Below are positions 16,803-24,904 of a stretch of DNA of 64,000 nucleotides, in pieces. Numbering within the stretch: position 1 is the stretch's first letter; every line of letters begins with the position of its first letter. The notes under the pieces were generated by a model. The model did no database searches. It was not told the origin of the DNA and saw nothing but the letters and a program-made list of their open reading frames with translations. The stretch comes from Pelagerythrobacter sp041912895 (GTDB taxonomy: Bacteria; Pseudomonadota; Alphaproteobacteria; Sphingomonadales; Sphingomonadaceae), in the NCBI RefSeq assembly GCF_041912895.1, contig NZ_JAYSGI010000003.1:210041-274040 (forward strand). Direction: 5' to 3'. The translations under genes and the position numbers were made by a program.

Positions 16803-18307
16803 GCACGGAGCCTTTCGGAGGGAGCAGAAGCAGCCGGCCGAAGCAACCGGTCGAGCGAGCCCTTATGGTGGACGAAATCGAGGAATGCCGCGCTGTCGAG
16901 CGGCCTGGAGAAATAGAACCCCTGGAACAGTTCGCAGCTATGCGCGCGCAGCCAGCCGAACTCCGCCGCGGTCTCGACACCTTCGGCTAGAACCTTGATT
17001 CCCAGCCCGCGGCCAAGCGCGAGGATGCTGGCGCAGATCGCCTGGCTGTCACGCCGCGAATCCACATCGGTAACAAAGGCGCGATCGATCTTGATCTTGT
17101 CGAACCCGACCGCGGTGAGCGATGCGAAACTCGAATAACCGGTGCCGAAATCGTCGATCGCGATGCGAATTCCGGCTCCGCGCAGCGCTTCGCACAGGCG
17201 GGGCGCACGGTCTCCATCGGCAAGCGCGACGCTTTCGGTGAGCTCAATCTCGAGCGCGTCGCCGCCGAGGCCATGCCGCGCGAGCGTTCGCTCGATCAAT
17301 ATCGGCAGCTCCTCGTCATCGAGCTGGTGACCGGATATGTTGACGGCCATCCGAAGATCGGAATGCCCCGCACCGCGCCAGTGCCGCGCTTCTCGCAAAG
17401 CATGATTGAGCGCCCAGAGCCCGATCTCGTGCGACAGATTGGCGGCTTCCATTATCGGAATGAAGCGGCCGGGCGGCACGAGACCGCGCTCGGGATGCTG
17501 CCACCGGACCAGCGCCTCGGCGCCGCATACCCGGCCGTGCATCGCATCGATTAGCGGTTGGAATTGCATCCGCAACTCGTCCCGCGCGACGGCTTGGCGC
17601 AAGTCCTGCTCAACCTGATAGCGCTCCCTAGCCTGGACGCCGGGATCGATACTGGCGATCTCTTCGCGTACGTCGCTAATCAAGGGGACTGAAAAGGATG
17701 ACAGCGTCTGCGAAAGCAGAGCTTGCGGTGATGTGGCCGAAGGATCGAAACGACCCGTGCGGACTGCGATTTCGGGGAACATGTCCCGATCACCGTCGCT
17801 CCAGCGATCGCCCAGTGCATAGGCCATCGCAGCTATTTCGGCTTCGGCTTGAACGGGTTCTTCGTGCCCGAGCCAGATGGCCAAATGCGTGCGATCCGTT
17901 TGTGCCAATAGCCGCTCCGGCGGGAGCATCACTCCTAGCCGGTCCACAATTGCCAGCAGAAACCGCTCCGCAAGGGCGGGATCGAACGCGCACAAGCGAT
18001 CGTAGTCCCTGAGTGCGAGGAGTGCGAGGATACCACTACCGTCGGCAGACATGCGAGATATCAACGGCTCGCGCGTGGGTAATCCGGATAAGGCATGGAT
18101 GTGAAGGAGCCGCTGTTCCGGAACAGCGGGCCGTTCTGCAAACGCGCGCAGCGCGGCAGCAGCACGGCGAGTAATGCGGCCTTCGGTCGCTTCGCCCAAC
18201 AGCTCTTCCGCGCGCTCGACCGGCGCGCGGAGACAGTGCTCACGGTAGGTTACGAGAACCGCAAAGCCGATGGAGACCACAACAGCGAGAAGGATGGCCG
18301 TCAGCAT
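16799..18307 (-). CDS. Membrane EAL-domain cyclic-di-GMP phosphodiesterase with degenerate GGDEF
   Basis: A 502-residue protein. One N-terminal membrane segment (about 3-22) is followed by a GGDEF-like domain without the GGDEF motif (about 80-210). An EAL domain follows from about residue 240. The catalytic motifs of an active EAL enzyme are all visible: EALVRW, NISGHQL, ELTES, IDDFGTGYSSF, KIDRAFV, AEGVET and FQGFYFSRPL. It should cleave cyclic di-GMP to pGpG. The ATG at 18307 has a near-perfect GGAGGAG upstream, so longer starts are rejected. It is first in the kinase/FHA/phosphatase operon. Confidence 0.92.
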   Translation of the reverse strand: MLTAILLAVVVSIGFAVLVTYREHCLRAPVERAEELLGEATEGRITRRAAAALRAFAERPAVPEQRLLHIHALSGLPTREPLISRMSADGSGILALLALRDYDRLCAFDPALAERFLLAIVDRLGVMLPPERLLAQTDRTHLAIWLGHEEPVQAEAEIAAMAYALGDRWSDGDRDMFPEIAVRTGRFDPSATSPQALLSQTLSSFSVPLISDVREEIASIDPGVQARERYQVEQDLRQAVARDELRMQFQPLIDAMHGRVCGAEALVRWQHPERGLVPPGRFIPIMEAANLSHEIGLWALNHALREARHWRGAGHSDLRMAVNISGHQLDDEELPILIERTLARHGLGGDALEIELTESVALADGDRAPRLCEALRGAGIRIAIDDFGTGYSSFASLTAVGFDKIKIDRAFVTDVDSRRDSQAICASILALGRGLGIKVLAEGVETAAEFGWLRAHSCELFQGFYFSRPLDSAAFLDFVHHKGSLDRLLRPAASAPSERLRA

Positions 18308-18623
18308 CGCTCCTCCTCCCGGAGCCCGGCTGCAACCCGCTTTCTGGCCCCGCACATGTAAGGTGATGTAACGTCCAAAGATTGAAAAAGGCTTATGCCA
18401 TCAGTTCGTTACCGGACACGCGCATTAGGATGCGGAACAGCGCAACGCGACTTCAGCGGGATGAGTTATTTGGAATGCGGGTAGCTACATAAGCATCACG
18501 ATGAGCCCGAGGATCGCGACGCTGCCTATCCCGTGCCCGGGATTTTCCCAATATCCACCTGGTCGAAGGGCCTGCACACGCAGGAATTCGTCAAGGGCTC
18601 GTCGCGGGCTCTAGATCAAGGAC
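18308..18623. other. Intergenic region without a supported gene
   Basis: The left part should hold the leftward promoter of the EAL/kinase operon. The right part follows the hydratase stop. A short minus-strand open frame at 18485-18577 (30 codons from a GTG, with a hydrophobic end) lacks a ribosome binding site and is not called. Nothing else is recognised. Confidence 0.5.
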
Positions 18624-19436
18624 CTAAAGCAGGTCGATTTTGGCGCTCACGTGCCCCAGCTTTCCGAAATCCGCGGTGATCGATTGACCCGGCCCGACTT
18701 CGTGCACCCCGGTGATTGCTCCGCTCGAAATCCACCAGCCATCGCGCGGTTCGATTTGGCGGCGATGAAGGTTTTCGAGCAGAAAGCGCGCCGCGCCGAA
18801 TGGGCCGTCCAACATGGAGAGGGTGCTTGCACGCCCCGCTTCCGATCCGTCGATCGAAAGGATCACCTCGACCGAGTCCAGATCGGCCCAGAAGCTCGGA
18901 TCGACACGTGGACCGAGCACGAGGCCAGCGTTGTTGCCGTGATCGGACACGGTCACGCACGGACCGTCCCGGTTGATCCCGGGATAAGGAGAGGAGGCGA
19001 TCTCGATTCCGACGCGAATCTCGCCGATCCACTCCATCGCTGCCTGCTTGGTCAAGGGGAGGGCGGCCTCAGCGGGTCGGGCGATGCGCAACATGAATTC
19101 GGCTTCGGCTGCAGCAAAACCGCCATCGAAGACCCCCATCGAGCGCGGGCTGCCCAAATCCTCGAAGATGCTGTCGGAGAAGATCGGGCCGGCAAGGCGA
19201 TCCGCGCCCAATCGCTCGTCGTCGGGCGCGTTGATCCGCCCGACCTTCCACCCGCCGACCGGACGGTCCCACAGCGCGAGCGCGGCATCCTGGATGGCAT
19301 AGGCCTGGCTGAGGTCGGCGGGCGCCGTCCCCGGATAAGCCGGCAGCGCACGCCCCGATCGCCTGGCATGGACGAAAGCTTCGGCAACCTCCCGAGCGGC
19401 CACACCCAAAACGGTATCTCCCCCTGAAATGCTCAT
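18624..19436 (-). CDS. 2-keto-4-pentenoate hydratase family protein (MhpD-like)
   Basis: A 266-residue enzyme of the FAH superfamily. Motifs include LSQAYAIQDA near the N-terminus, GGWKVG, the acidic metal-binding pair AEAEFML, IGIEIASSPY-like strand EIRVGIEIASSPYP, and DGWWISSGAITGVH. Family members hydrate 2-oxo-pent-4-enoate or related 2-keto acids, usually in aromatic degradation. Here the gene is divergent from a LacI regulator in a pectin locus, and an operator-like site lies 22 bases upstream of the ATG at 19436. A role on a 2-keto sugar acid is therefore possible but unproven. The frame can extend to 19538, but that would run over the operator. Confidence 0.82.
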   Translation of the reverse strand: MSISGGDTVLGVAAREVAEAFVHARRSGRALPAYPGTAPADLSQAYAIQDAALALWDRPVGGWKVGRINAPDDERLGADRLAGPIFSDSIFEDLGSPRSMGVFDGGFAAAEAEFMLRIARPAEAALPLTKQAAMEWIGEIRVGIEIASSPYPGINRDGPCVTVSDHGNNAGLVLGPRVDPSFWADLDSVEVILSIDGSEAGRASTLSMLDGPFGAARFLLENLHRRQIEPRDGWWISSGAITGVHEVGPGQSITADFGKLGHVSAKIDLL

Positions 19437-19457
19437 TACACGACATGCTTTGGCGCA

Positions 19458-19476
19458 TTGGGAAACCGGTGTCAAA
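19458..19476 (-). promoter_or_regulatory. Operator-like site 1 (hydratase/lacI-type intergenic)
   Basis: On the minus strand the sequence reads TTTGACACCGGTTTCCCAA, sharing the TGACACCGGTTTCC core with sites at 20666, 26740, 26830 and 36609. It is 22 bases upstream of the hydratase start and 118 bases upstream of the LacI-type gene. A palindromic ACCGGT centre is typical of LacI-family operators. Confidence 0.75.
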
Positions 19477-19593
19477 ATGTTTGTCCGGCGGCTATGACCG
19501 GGCGAGGACGACAGGCGCGCCAAGTGCGCTATACACACGGCGCCGAATCTCTATCGTCGGTCGCCAAGCCATGTTGAGGGGAAATTCGAGCCG

Positions 19594-20619
19594 ATGGCGA
19601 AGTCCGAAAAGCAGCCGACGATCAACGATGTCGCGCGGATCGCCGGGGTGTCGAAGAAGACCGTCAGCCGGGTCATCAACCGCTCGGTGCTGCTGAAGCC
19701 CGACACGCGCGAGAAGGTCGAGGCGGTGATCGCGCAGCTTGGCTACGTGCCCAATCCACAGGCGCGCGCGCTCGCGCTGCGGCGCAATTTCCTGCTCGGC
19801 CTGCTGCACGACAATCCGAACGCGCAGACGGTACTCAACTCTCAGGAAGGCGTGCTCGACGCGATCCGCGACACCGAATTCGCGCTGGTCGTACGCCCGG
19901 TCGATCGCCACTCGCCCGACATGCTCGACGACATCCGCCAGTTTCTGGAGAAGCAACGCCTCTACGGCGTGCTGATCCTGCCGCCGGTGTCGGAGAACGA
20001 CGATCTCGCGGCGCTGTGCCGGGAGATCGGCTGCGGCTACGTGCGGATGGGCTCGGCTGAGCTCGACAGCGGCGAACACATGGTCGAATCGAACGATCGC
20101 GAGGCGGTCGAGCGTGCGGTCGACTACCTCGTGGAGATGGGCCACACCCGCATCGCGATGATCCTGGGCCCCGAGGGCTTCCGTTCCGCGTACGAGCGGC
20201 GCGAGGGTTTCCTCGCGGCGATGAAGCGCCACGAGCTCGAAATCCGCCCCGAACTGATGGCCCCGGGGGAATATACCTTCGATTCGGGCATGGCCGCGGC
20301 GGAAACGCTCCTCGCCATGTTGCCGCGGCCGACTGCGATCTTCGCCAGCAACGACGAGATGGCCGCCGGCGCGCTCCATGTCGCGCGCCGCCACGACCTG
20401 CAGGTGCCCGACGACCTTTCGTTGGTCGGGTTCGACGATTCGGCGATCGCGGCGCATATCTGGCCACCGTTCACCACGGTGCGCTGGCCGATCCGGGCGA
20501 TGGCGAACGCGGCCGCACTCAAGCTCATCAACCCGTCGGAAGCGGCCGAGCAGCCATCGCATTTCTTGTCCGATCTCGTGCGCCGCAGCTCGGTTTCGCG
20601 GCCCAATTCGACGGCTTGA
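19594..20619 (+). CDS. LacI-family transcriptional regulator of the pectin/uronate locus
   Basis: A 341-residue repressor. The N-terminal helix-turn-helix and hinge are clear: TINDVARIAGVSKKTVSRVI, then LGYVPNPQARALALRR. The periplasmic-binding-protein-like effector domain follows, with TAIFASNDEMAAGALHVARR and VPDDLSLVGFDDSAIAAHIW. It likely binds the repeated ACCGGT-centred sites in this locus and responds to a uronate intermediate such as KDG; the effector is inferred. GAGGGGAAA is a good ribosome binding site. It is upstream of, and co-directional with, the RpiB/KduD/KdgK genes. Confidence 0.93.
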   Translation: MAKSEKQPTINDVARIAGVSKKTVSRVINRSVLLKPDTREKVEAVIAQLGYVPNPQARALALRRNFLLGLLHDNPNAQTVLNSQEGVLDAIRDTEFALVVRPVDRHSPDMLDDIRQFLEKQRLYGVLILPPVSENDDLAALCREIGCGYVRMGSAELDSGEHMVESNDREAVERAVDYLVEMGHTRIAMILGPEGFRSAYERREGFLAAMKRHELEIRPELMAPGEYTFDSGMAAAETLLAMLPRPTAIFASNDEMAAGALHVARRHDLQVPDDLSLVGFDDSAIAAHIWPPFTTVRWPIRAMANAAALKLINPSEAAEQPSHFLSDLVRRSSVSRPNSTA

Positions 20620-20665
20620 GATGCTAGAGGTTGAAATCGAGGGGTGATCGGCGCTAATACGTCTA

Positions 20666-20680
20666 TGACACCGGTTTCCA
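20666..20680 (+). promoter_or_regulatory. Operator-like site 2 (rpiB-kduD-kdgK promoter)
   Basis: TGACACCGGTTTCCA, followed by AATTGG, lies 35 bases before the ATG of the RpiB-type isomerase gene. It is identical in its core to site 1. This position would block the promoter of the unsaturated-uronate branch. Confidence 0.75.
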
Positions 20681-20715
20681 AATTGGCCCGGCGCGGGCCG
20701 GAGAGAGAGGTTCCC

Positions 20716-21393
20716 ATGAAGATCGCCCTTATCACCGAGAACAGCCAGGCCGCGAAGAACGGCGTGATCCACGATGCGCTGACGACCGTCGCCGAACCCC
20801 TCGGGCACGAGGTGTTCAACTACGGCATGTACACGCCCGAAGACGCGACATCGCTGACGTACGTCATGAACGGCCTGCTCACCGGCATCTTGCTGAATTC
20901 GAAGGCGGCGGATTTCGTCGTCACCGGCTGCGGCACCGGAATGGGCTCGATGCTGGCCTGCAATTCGATGCCGGGCGTCTTCTGCGGGCTGGTGATCGAC
21001 CCGACCGACGCCTTCCTGTTCGGCCAGATCAACGACGGCAACGCGATTTCGATGCCTTACGCCAAGGGCTTCGGCTGGGCTGCCGAGCTCAACCTGCAGG
21101 ATGTCTACCGCAAGCTGTTCGATGGCGAGCGCGGCCTCGGCTATCCCAAGGAGCGGGCCGAGATCATGCGCGCCAATCGCGGCATTCTGAAGGACCTCAA
21201 GGCGGCATCGTGCCACGACATGCTGACAGTCCTGAAGAACGTCGATCAGGATCTGCTGAAGACGGCGATCGCGGGCGAGCGTTTCGGCGAATACTTCTAT
21301 GCGAACTCGCAGGACGCCGCGATCAGCGACTATCTCCGCGGTCTCTCGGCCGATGCCGCCACGCAAGGCGTGGCCGAACCCGCCCTTTCCTGA
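20716..21393 (+). CDS. RpiB/LacAB-family isomerase, probable 4-deoxy-5-ketouronate (DKI) isomerase
   Basis: A 225-residue protein of the RpiB/LacA/LacB fold. It shows the N-terminal KIALITENSQAAKN strand-loop, the FVVTGCGTGMGSMLACNS active-site segment, and an NDGNAISMPYAKGFG loop. The ATG at 20716 follows GAGAGAGAGG; the longer frame would include the operator. Beside KduD and KdgK the missing step is the isomerization of 5-keto-4-deoxyuronate to DKII, normally done by KduI. RpiB-family proteins (DhuI) are known to do this in streptococci, so that role is the best inference. A pentose-phosphate isomerase role is less likely in this setting. Confidence 0.85.
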   Translation: MKIALITENSQAAKNGVIHDALTTVAEPLGHEVFNYGMYTPEDATSLTYVMNGLLTGILLNSKAADFVVTGCGTGMGSMLACNSMPGVFCGLVIDPTDAFLFGQINDGNAISMPYAKGFGWAAELNLQDVYRKLFDGERGLGYPKERAEIMRANRGILKDLKAASCHDMLTVLKNVDQDLLKTAIAGERFGEYFYANSQDAAISDYLRGLSADAATQGVAEPALS

Positions 21394-21429
21394 TCGCGCC
21401 CGAAGGCGGAAAAGTACGAGGGGGAGCCG

Positions 21430-22203
21430 ATGGCAAACAGCCTTTTCGATCTGACGGGGCGCGTCGCGGTGGTGACCGGGGCCAACACCGGCATCGGCCA
21501 GGGCATCGCGCTGGCGCTGGCCGAAGCGGGCGCGGACATCGCCGCGGTCGGCCGCAGCGAGGCGGGTGAAACCGCCGAGAAGGTTCGCGCGCTGGGGCGC
21601 AAGTGCGAACTGGTTTCGGCCGACCTGTCGTCGATCGCGCCGGTGGGCGATGTCGTCGACACGGTCGTGTCGCGGCTCGGCCGGCTGGACATCCTGGTCA
21701 ACAACGCCGGGATCATCCGGCGCGACGACGCGCTCGATTTTTCGGAAGTGGACTGGGATGCGGTGATGGACACCAATCTCAAGTCGCTGTTCTTCCTGTG
21801 CCAAGCCGCGGCGCGGCACATGGTCGGCTGGTCGAGCCAGGACGGCGAGCGGGCCAAGATCATCAACATCGCCTCGATGCTCACCTTCCAGGGCGGCATC
21901 CGCGTGCCGAGCTACACCGCGAGCAAGAGCGGCGTGGGCGGCCTCACCAAGCTGCTCGCGAACGAATGGGCGGCGAAGGGCATCAACGTCAACGCGATCG
22001 CGCCGGGCTATATCGCGACCAACAACACCGCCGCGCTCCAGGCGGACGAGACGCGCAACCGCCAGATCGTCGAGCGTATTCCCGAAGGCCGCTGGGGCGA
22101 CCCTGCGGATATCGGCGGCGCGGCGGTGTTCCTCGCGAGCAGGGCGGCCGACTACGTCCAGGGCCACGTGCTCGCGGTCGACGGCGGTTGGCTGGCGCGA
22201 TGA
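21430..22203 (+). CDS. kduD: 2-dehydro-3-deoxy-D-gluconate 5-dehydrogenase (KduD), SDR family
   Basis: A 257-residue classical short-chain dehydrogenase. It has the cofactor motif VTGANTGIGQGIA, NNAGII, a catalytic Ser in IASMLTFQGG, and the YTASK active-site pair (Tyr-x-x-x-Lys). The C-terminal part GRWGDPADIGGAAVFLAS ... GHVLAVDGGWLAR matches KduD closely. It should reduce 2,5-diketo-3-deoxygluconate (DKII) to KDG with NAD(P)H. A GAGGGGGAG ribosome binding site is present. The stop overlaps the next start as ATGA. Confidence 0.93.
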   Translation: MANSLFDLTGRVAVVTGANTGIGQGIALALAEAGADIAAVGRSEAGETAEKVRALGRKCELVSADLSSIAPVGDVVDTVVSRLGRLDILVNNAGIIRRDDALDFSEVDWDAVMDTNLKSLFFLCQAAARHMVGWSSQDGERAKIINIASMLTFQGGIRVPSYTASKSGVGGLTKLLANEWAAKGINVNAIAPGYIATNNTAALQADETRNRQIVERIPEGRWGDPADIGGAAVFLASRAADYVQGHVLAVDGGWLAR

Positions 22204-23219
22204 ACGCCGCTGCCGGCAGCCCGGTCGTCTGCTTCGGCGAACTGCTGCTGCGGTTTTCGACCCGGAACGGCGTGGCGCTCGCCCGCACGCGCGAATGCGG
22301 GGTCGACGTCGGCGGGGCCGAAGCGAACGTCGCGGCCGCGCTGGCGAGCCTCGGGCAGCCATGCCGGATGGTGTCCGCGGTGCCCGACAACCCGCTCGGC
22401 CGGATGGCGCGAATGGCGCTCGCCTCGGCCGGGGCGGACACCGCGCACGTTGCTTCGCGCGTCGGGCGCATGGGGCTCTATTTCTACGAGCCGCCCGCCG
22501 GGCCGATCGCCGGGCGCGTCACTTACGACCGCGCCGGTAGCGCATTCGCGCAGGCGCGGCCGGAAGACTTCGATTTCGCCGGCGCGCTCGAAGGCGCGGC
22601 GCTGCTCCACATATCGGGCATTACGCCTGCGCTTGGGCCGGGCGGCGTCGGACTTGCGCGGGCCGCCACGGCAGCGGCAGAGGCCGCCGGGGTGCCGATC
22701 TGCTTCGACGGTAACTATCGCGCGAACCTGTGGGATGCGTGGGAGTCAGATCCGCAGGGCATATTGCAGGAACTGGTGGGGCACGCACAGATGCTGATCG
22801 GCAACCATCGCGACATCTCGCTCCTGCTCGGCAGAGTATTTTCGGGCGATGGGCCCGACCGGCGTCGCGAGGCGGCGGAGGCGGCGTTCGAAGCCTTTCC
22901 GAAGCTCGAACTGATCGCTTCGACCGCGCGGCATGTAGAGACGGGGCAGGTCCATCGCCTCGCCGCGCGCGTAGATCTGCGGGGCGGGCACTGGCAGACC
23001 GAAGAGGTGCGGATCGAGGGCATCGTCGATCGCATCGGTACCGGCGACGCCTTCGCCGCGGGGCTACTGCTACGCTACCTCGAAGGCGCGTCGGCGCAAG
23101 ACATGGCGAAGTCGGCGCTGGCGATGGCGGTGATGAAGCACGGCACGCCCGGCGACATGATCCTGGCGAGCCGGGCGGAACTCGACGGGTTCGATCCCGG
23201 TGGCGACGTGAGGCGCTAA
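22200..23219 (+). CDS. kdgK: 2-dehydro-3-deoxygluconokinase (KDG kinase, PfkB family)
   Basis: A 339-residue sugar kinase. The N-terminal VVCFGELLLRFST and GGAEANVAAALASLG are typical of KDG kinases. FDGNYRANLWD is the family substrate region, and the PfkB signature with the catalytic Asp is in IVDRIGTGDAFAAGLL. It phosphorylates KDG to KDPG, the common product of both uronate branches; a KDPG aldolase gene is not in the window. The ATG overlaps the kduD stop, so the two are translationally coupled. Confidence 0.93.
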   Translation: MNAAAGSPVVCFGELLLRFSTRNGVALARTRECGVDVGGAEANVAAALASLGQPCRMVSAVPDNPLGRMARMALASAGADTAHVASRVGRMGLYFYEPPAGPIAGRVTYDRAGSAFAQARPEDFDFAGALEGAALLHISGITPALGPGGVGLARAATAAAEAAGVPICFDGNYRANLWDAWESDPQGILQELVGHAQMLIGNHRDISLLLGRVFSGDGPDRRREAAEAAFEAFPKLELIASTARHVETGQVHRLAARVDLRGGHWQTEEVRIEGIVDRIGTGDAFAAGLLLRYLEGASAQDMAKSALAMAVMKHGTPGDMILASRAELDGFDPGGDVRR

Positions 23220-23221
23220 GA

Positions 23222-24760
23222 ATGGACAGACGGACCTTCGTGAGATCGGGAGCAGCCGTCGGCGCGCTGCTCGCTTCGCAGGCGACTTTCGCGCAAGGCG
23301 ACCCGCGCGTCGGGCGATACCGCGGCATGAACGCCAGCGGCGTGGCGGCTTTCCTCGGCATCCGCTACGCGCGCGCCGCCCGCTTCGCGCCGCCGGTGCC
23401 CGAGCCTTTCGCCGGCGAGCCGCTGTCCGCGACCGCCTTCGGGCCGATCGCGCCACAGCGAGGGCTCGGCGACTTCGCGCAGAGCGAGGACTGCCTGTTC
23501 CTCAACGTCTGGACGCCCGACGCCGACCGCCGCGCGCGCCGCGCGGTGATGGTCTATTTCCACGGCGGGGCCTACAATTCGGGCACGGTCACCGATCCGC
23601 TGACACACGGCCAGCATCTCGCGGCGCAAGGCGACGTGGTGGTGGTTTCGGTCAACCAGCGCATCAACGTGTTCGGCTACGGCTGGCTCGCGCCGTTCGG
23701 CGAGCGGTTCGCCGACAGCGGCAATCTGGGGCAGCTCGACCTGATCTGCGCGCTGCGCTGGGTGCGCGACAACATCGCCGCGTTCGGCGGCGACCCGTCG
23801 CGGGTGATGGTATTCGGCCAATCGGGCGGCGGGGCCAAGATCGCCACGCTGATGGCGATGCCTGCCGCCGACGGACTGTTTCATTCGGCTGCGACGATGA
23901 GCGGACAGCAGGTAACCGCCAGCGGGCCGGGCAACGCGCTCAAGCGGACCCGCGCCTTCCTGGCGCAGATCGGGCTGGGCGAGGGCGATATCGAGGCCTT
24001 GCTGACGCTGCCGGTCGAACGGCTGGTCGAAGGGCTGGAGGCGACCGATCCGGTGCTGGGCGGCGGCGTCTATTTCGGGCCGGTGCTCGACATGACCAAC
24101 CTGCCGCGCCATCCGTTTTGGCCCGACGCCGCGCCGCAATCGCTGCGGATCCCCATGATCCTCGGCAACACCGCGCAGGAAACCCGTGCCTTCATCAACC
24201 CGCGCGGCCCCGTGCTCGAGGGGATCGACTGGAGCAACCTCGCGCAGCGCATCGCGCCGCAGATAAAGGTCGACCTCGCGCCAGATTGGGTCGTCGCGCA
24301 GTATCGCGCGCAGTTCCCCGCATGGTCGCCGGAGGAGGTGTTCTACGCCGCGACCACCGCCGGAAGGAGCTGGCCGGGCCAGGTGATCGAAGCCGACGAG
24401 CGGGCGAAGGCGGGCGCGGAGAAGACCTGGGTCTATCAGCTCGATCGCCCGTCGCCCGTCGATCCGTTGCGCGGGGCGGCGCATACCGACGACATTCCCT
24501 ATGTCTTCGGCACGCTCGCCGCGCCCCGCAGCTATTCCGGCACGGGTTGGCGCGCACGCGACATCAGCAAGACGATGATCGCCGCATTCGCCGGCCTCGC
24601 CCGCACCGGCCGCCCGGGGCTGGCGGCGTGGACGCCCTACACCGTGCCGGCACGTGAAACGCTCGTCGTGGGCGAGGATGCCATCGCGATGCGCGACGAT
24701 CCCCGCCGCTGGCAGCGCGAACTGTGGGCGACCGCGCCTTATATCCAGCCGGGAATCTAG
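23222..24760 (+). CDS. Exported type-B carboxylesterase
   Basis: A 512-residue alpha/beta hydrolase. A twin-arginine signal (RRTFVR, then a hydrophobic stretch ending ATFA) directs export. The carboxylesterase family motifs are present: EDCLFLNVWTP, VYFHGGAYNSG (oxyanion hole), and the nucleophile elbow FGQSGGGAK. A His in GAAHTDDIPYVFG probably completes the triad. In this locus it may remove acetyl, methyl or feruloyl esters from pectin side groups; substrate is inferred. It starts two bases after kdgK. Its TAG stop lies inside the left arm of the palindrome at 24757-24904. Confidence 0.9.
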   Translation: MDRRTFVRSGAAVGALLASQATFAQGDPRVGRYRGMNASGVAAFLGIRYARAARFAPPVPEPFAGEPLSATAFGPIAPQRGLGDFAQSEDCLFLNVWTPDADRRARRAVMVYFHGGAYNSGTVTDPLTHGQHLAAQGDVVVVSVNQRINVFGYGWLAPFGERFADSGNLGQLDLICALRWVRDNIAAFGGDPSRVMVFGQSGGGAKIATLMAMPAADGLFHSAATMSGQQVTASGPGNALKRTRAFLAQIGLGEGDIEALLTLPVERLVEGLEATDPVLGGGVYFGPVLDMTNLPRHPFWPDAAPQSLRIPMILGNTAQETRAFINPRGPVLEGIDWSNLAQRIAPQIKVDLAPDWVVAQYRAQFPAWSPEEVFYAATTAGRSWPGQVIEADERAKAGAEKTWVYQLDRPSPVDPLRGAAHTDDIPYVFGTLAAPRSYSGTGWRARDISKTMIAAFAGLARTGRPGLAAWTPYTVPARETLVVGEDAIAMRDDPRRWQRELWATAPYIQPGI

Positions 24761-24904
24761 GCCCAATCGACATTCAGCCCTGACGGCCTGCAAATGTCCG
24801 TTCTGCGCGCTTCCGGTACTCACGGGCTGAAAGCCCGCTGCGCTCCGGGTCACGCAAAACCGACATTTTCATCACGCCATCATCTGAACGTCGATCGGGC
24901 CTAG
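24757..24904. repeat. Large imperfect palindrome between convergent genes
   Basis: The outer arms GGCCCAATCGACATTCAG (24760-24777) and the reverse complement of CTGAACGTCGATCGGGCC (ending 24901) match at 16 of 18 positions, and CTAG flanks both. Inner matches include AAATGTCCGTT against AAATGTCGGTT, and the centre is GGGCTGAAAGCCC. The stop codons of both convergent genes are the TAGs in the outer arms. It probably acts as a bidirectional terminator. Size and structure also suit a small dispersed palindromic repeat of the REP/MITE type; only one copy was noticed here. Confidence 0.8.

Noticed and set aside
12128..18307. Presence of a complete type VI secretion system
   Set aside because: Only the kinase/FHA/phosphatase switch is seen; no sheath, tube, baseplate, membrane complex or ClpV gene occurs in the window.
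18485..18577. Short minus-strand frame with a hydrophobic C-terminus after the hydratase gene
   Set aside because: Only a GTG start without a ribosome binding site, about 30 codons, and no recognisable family.
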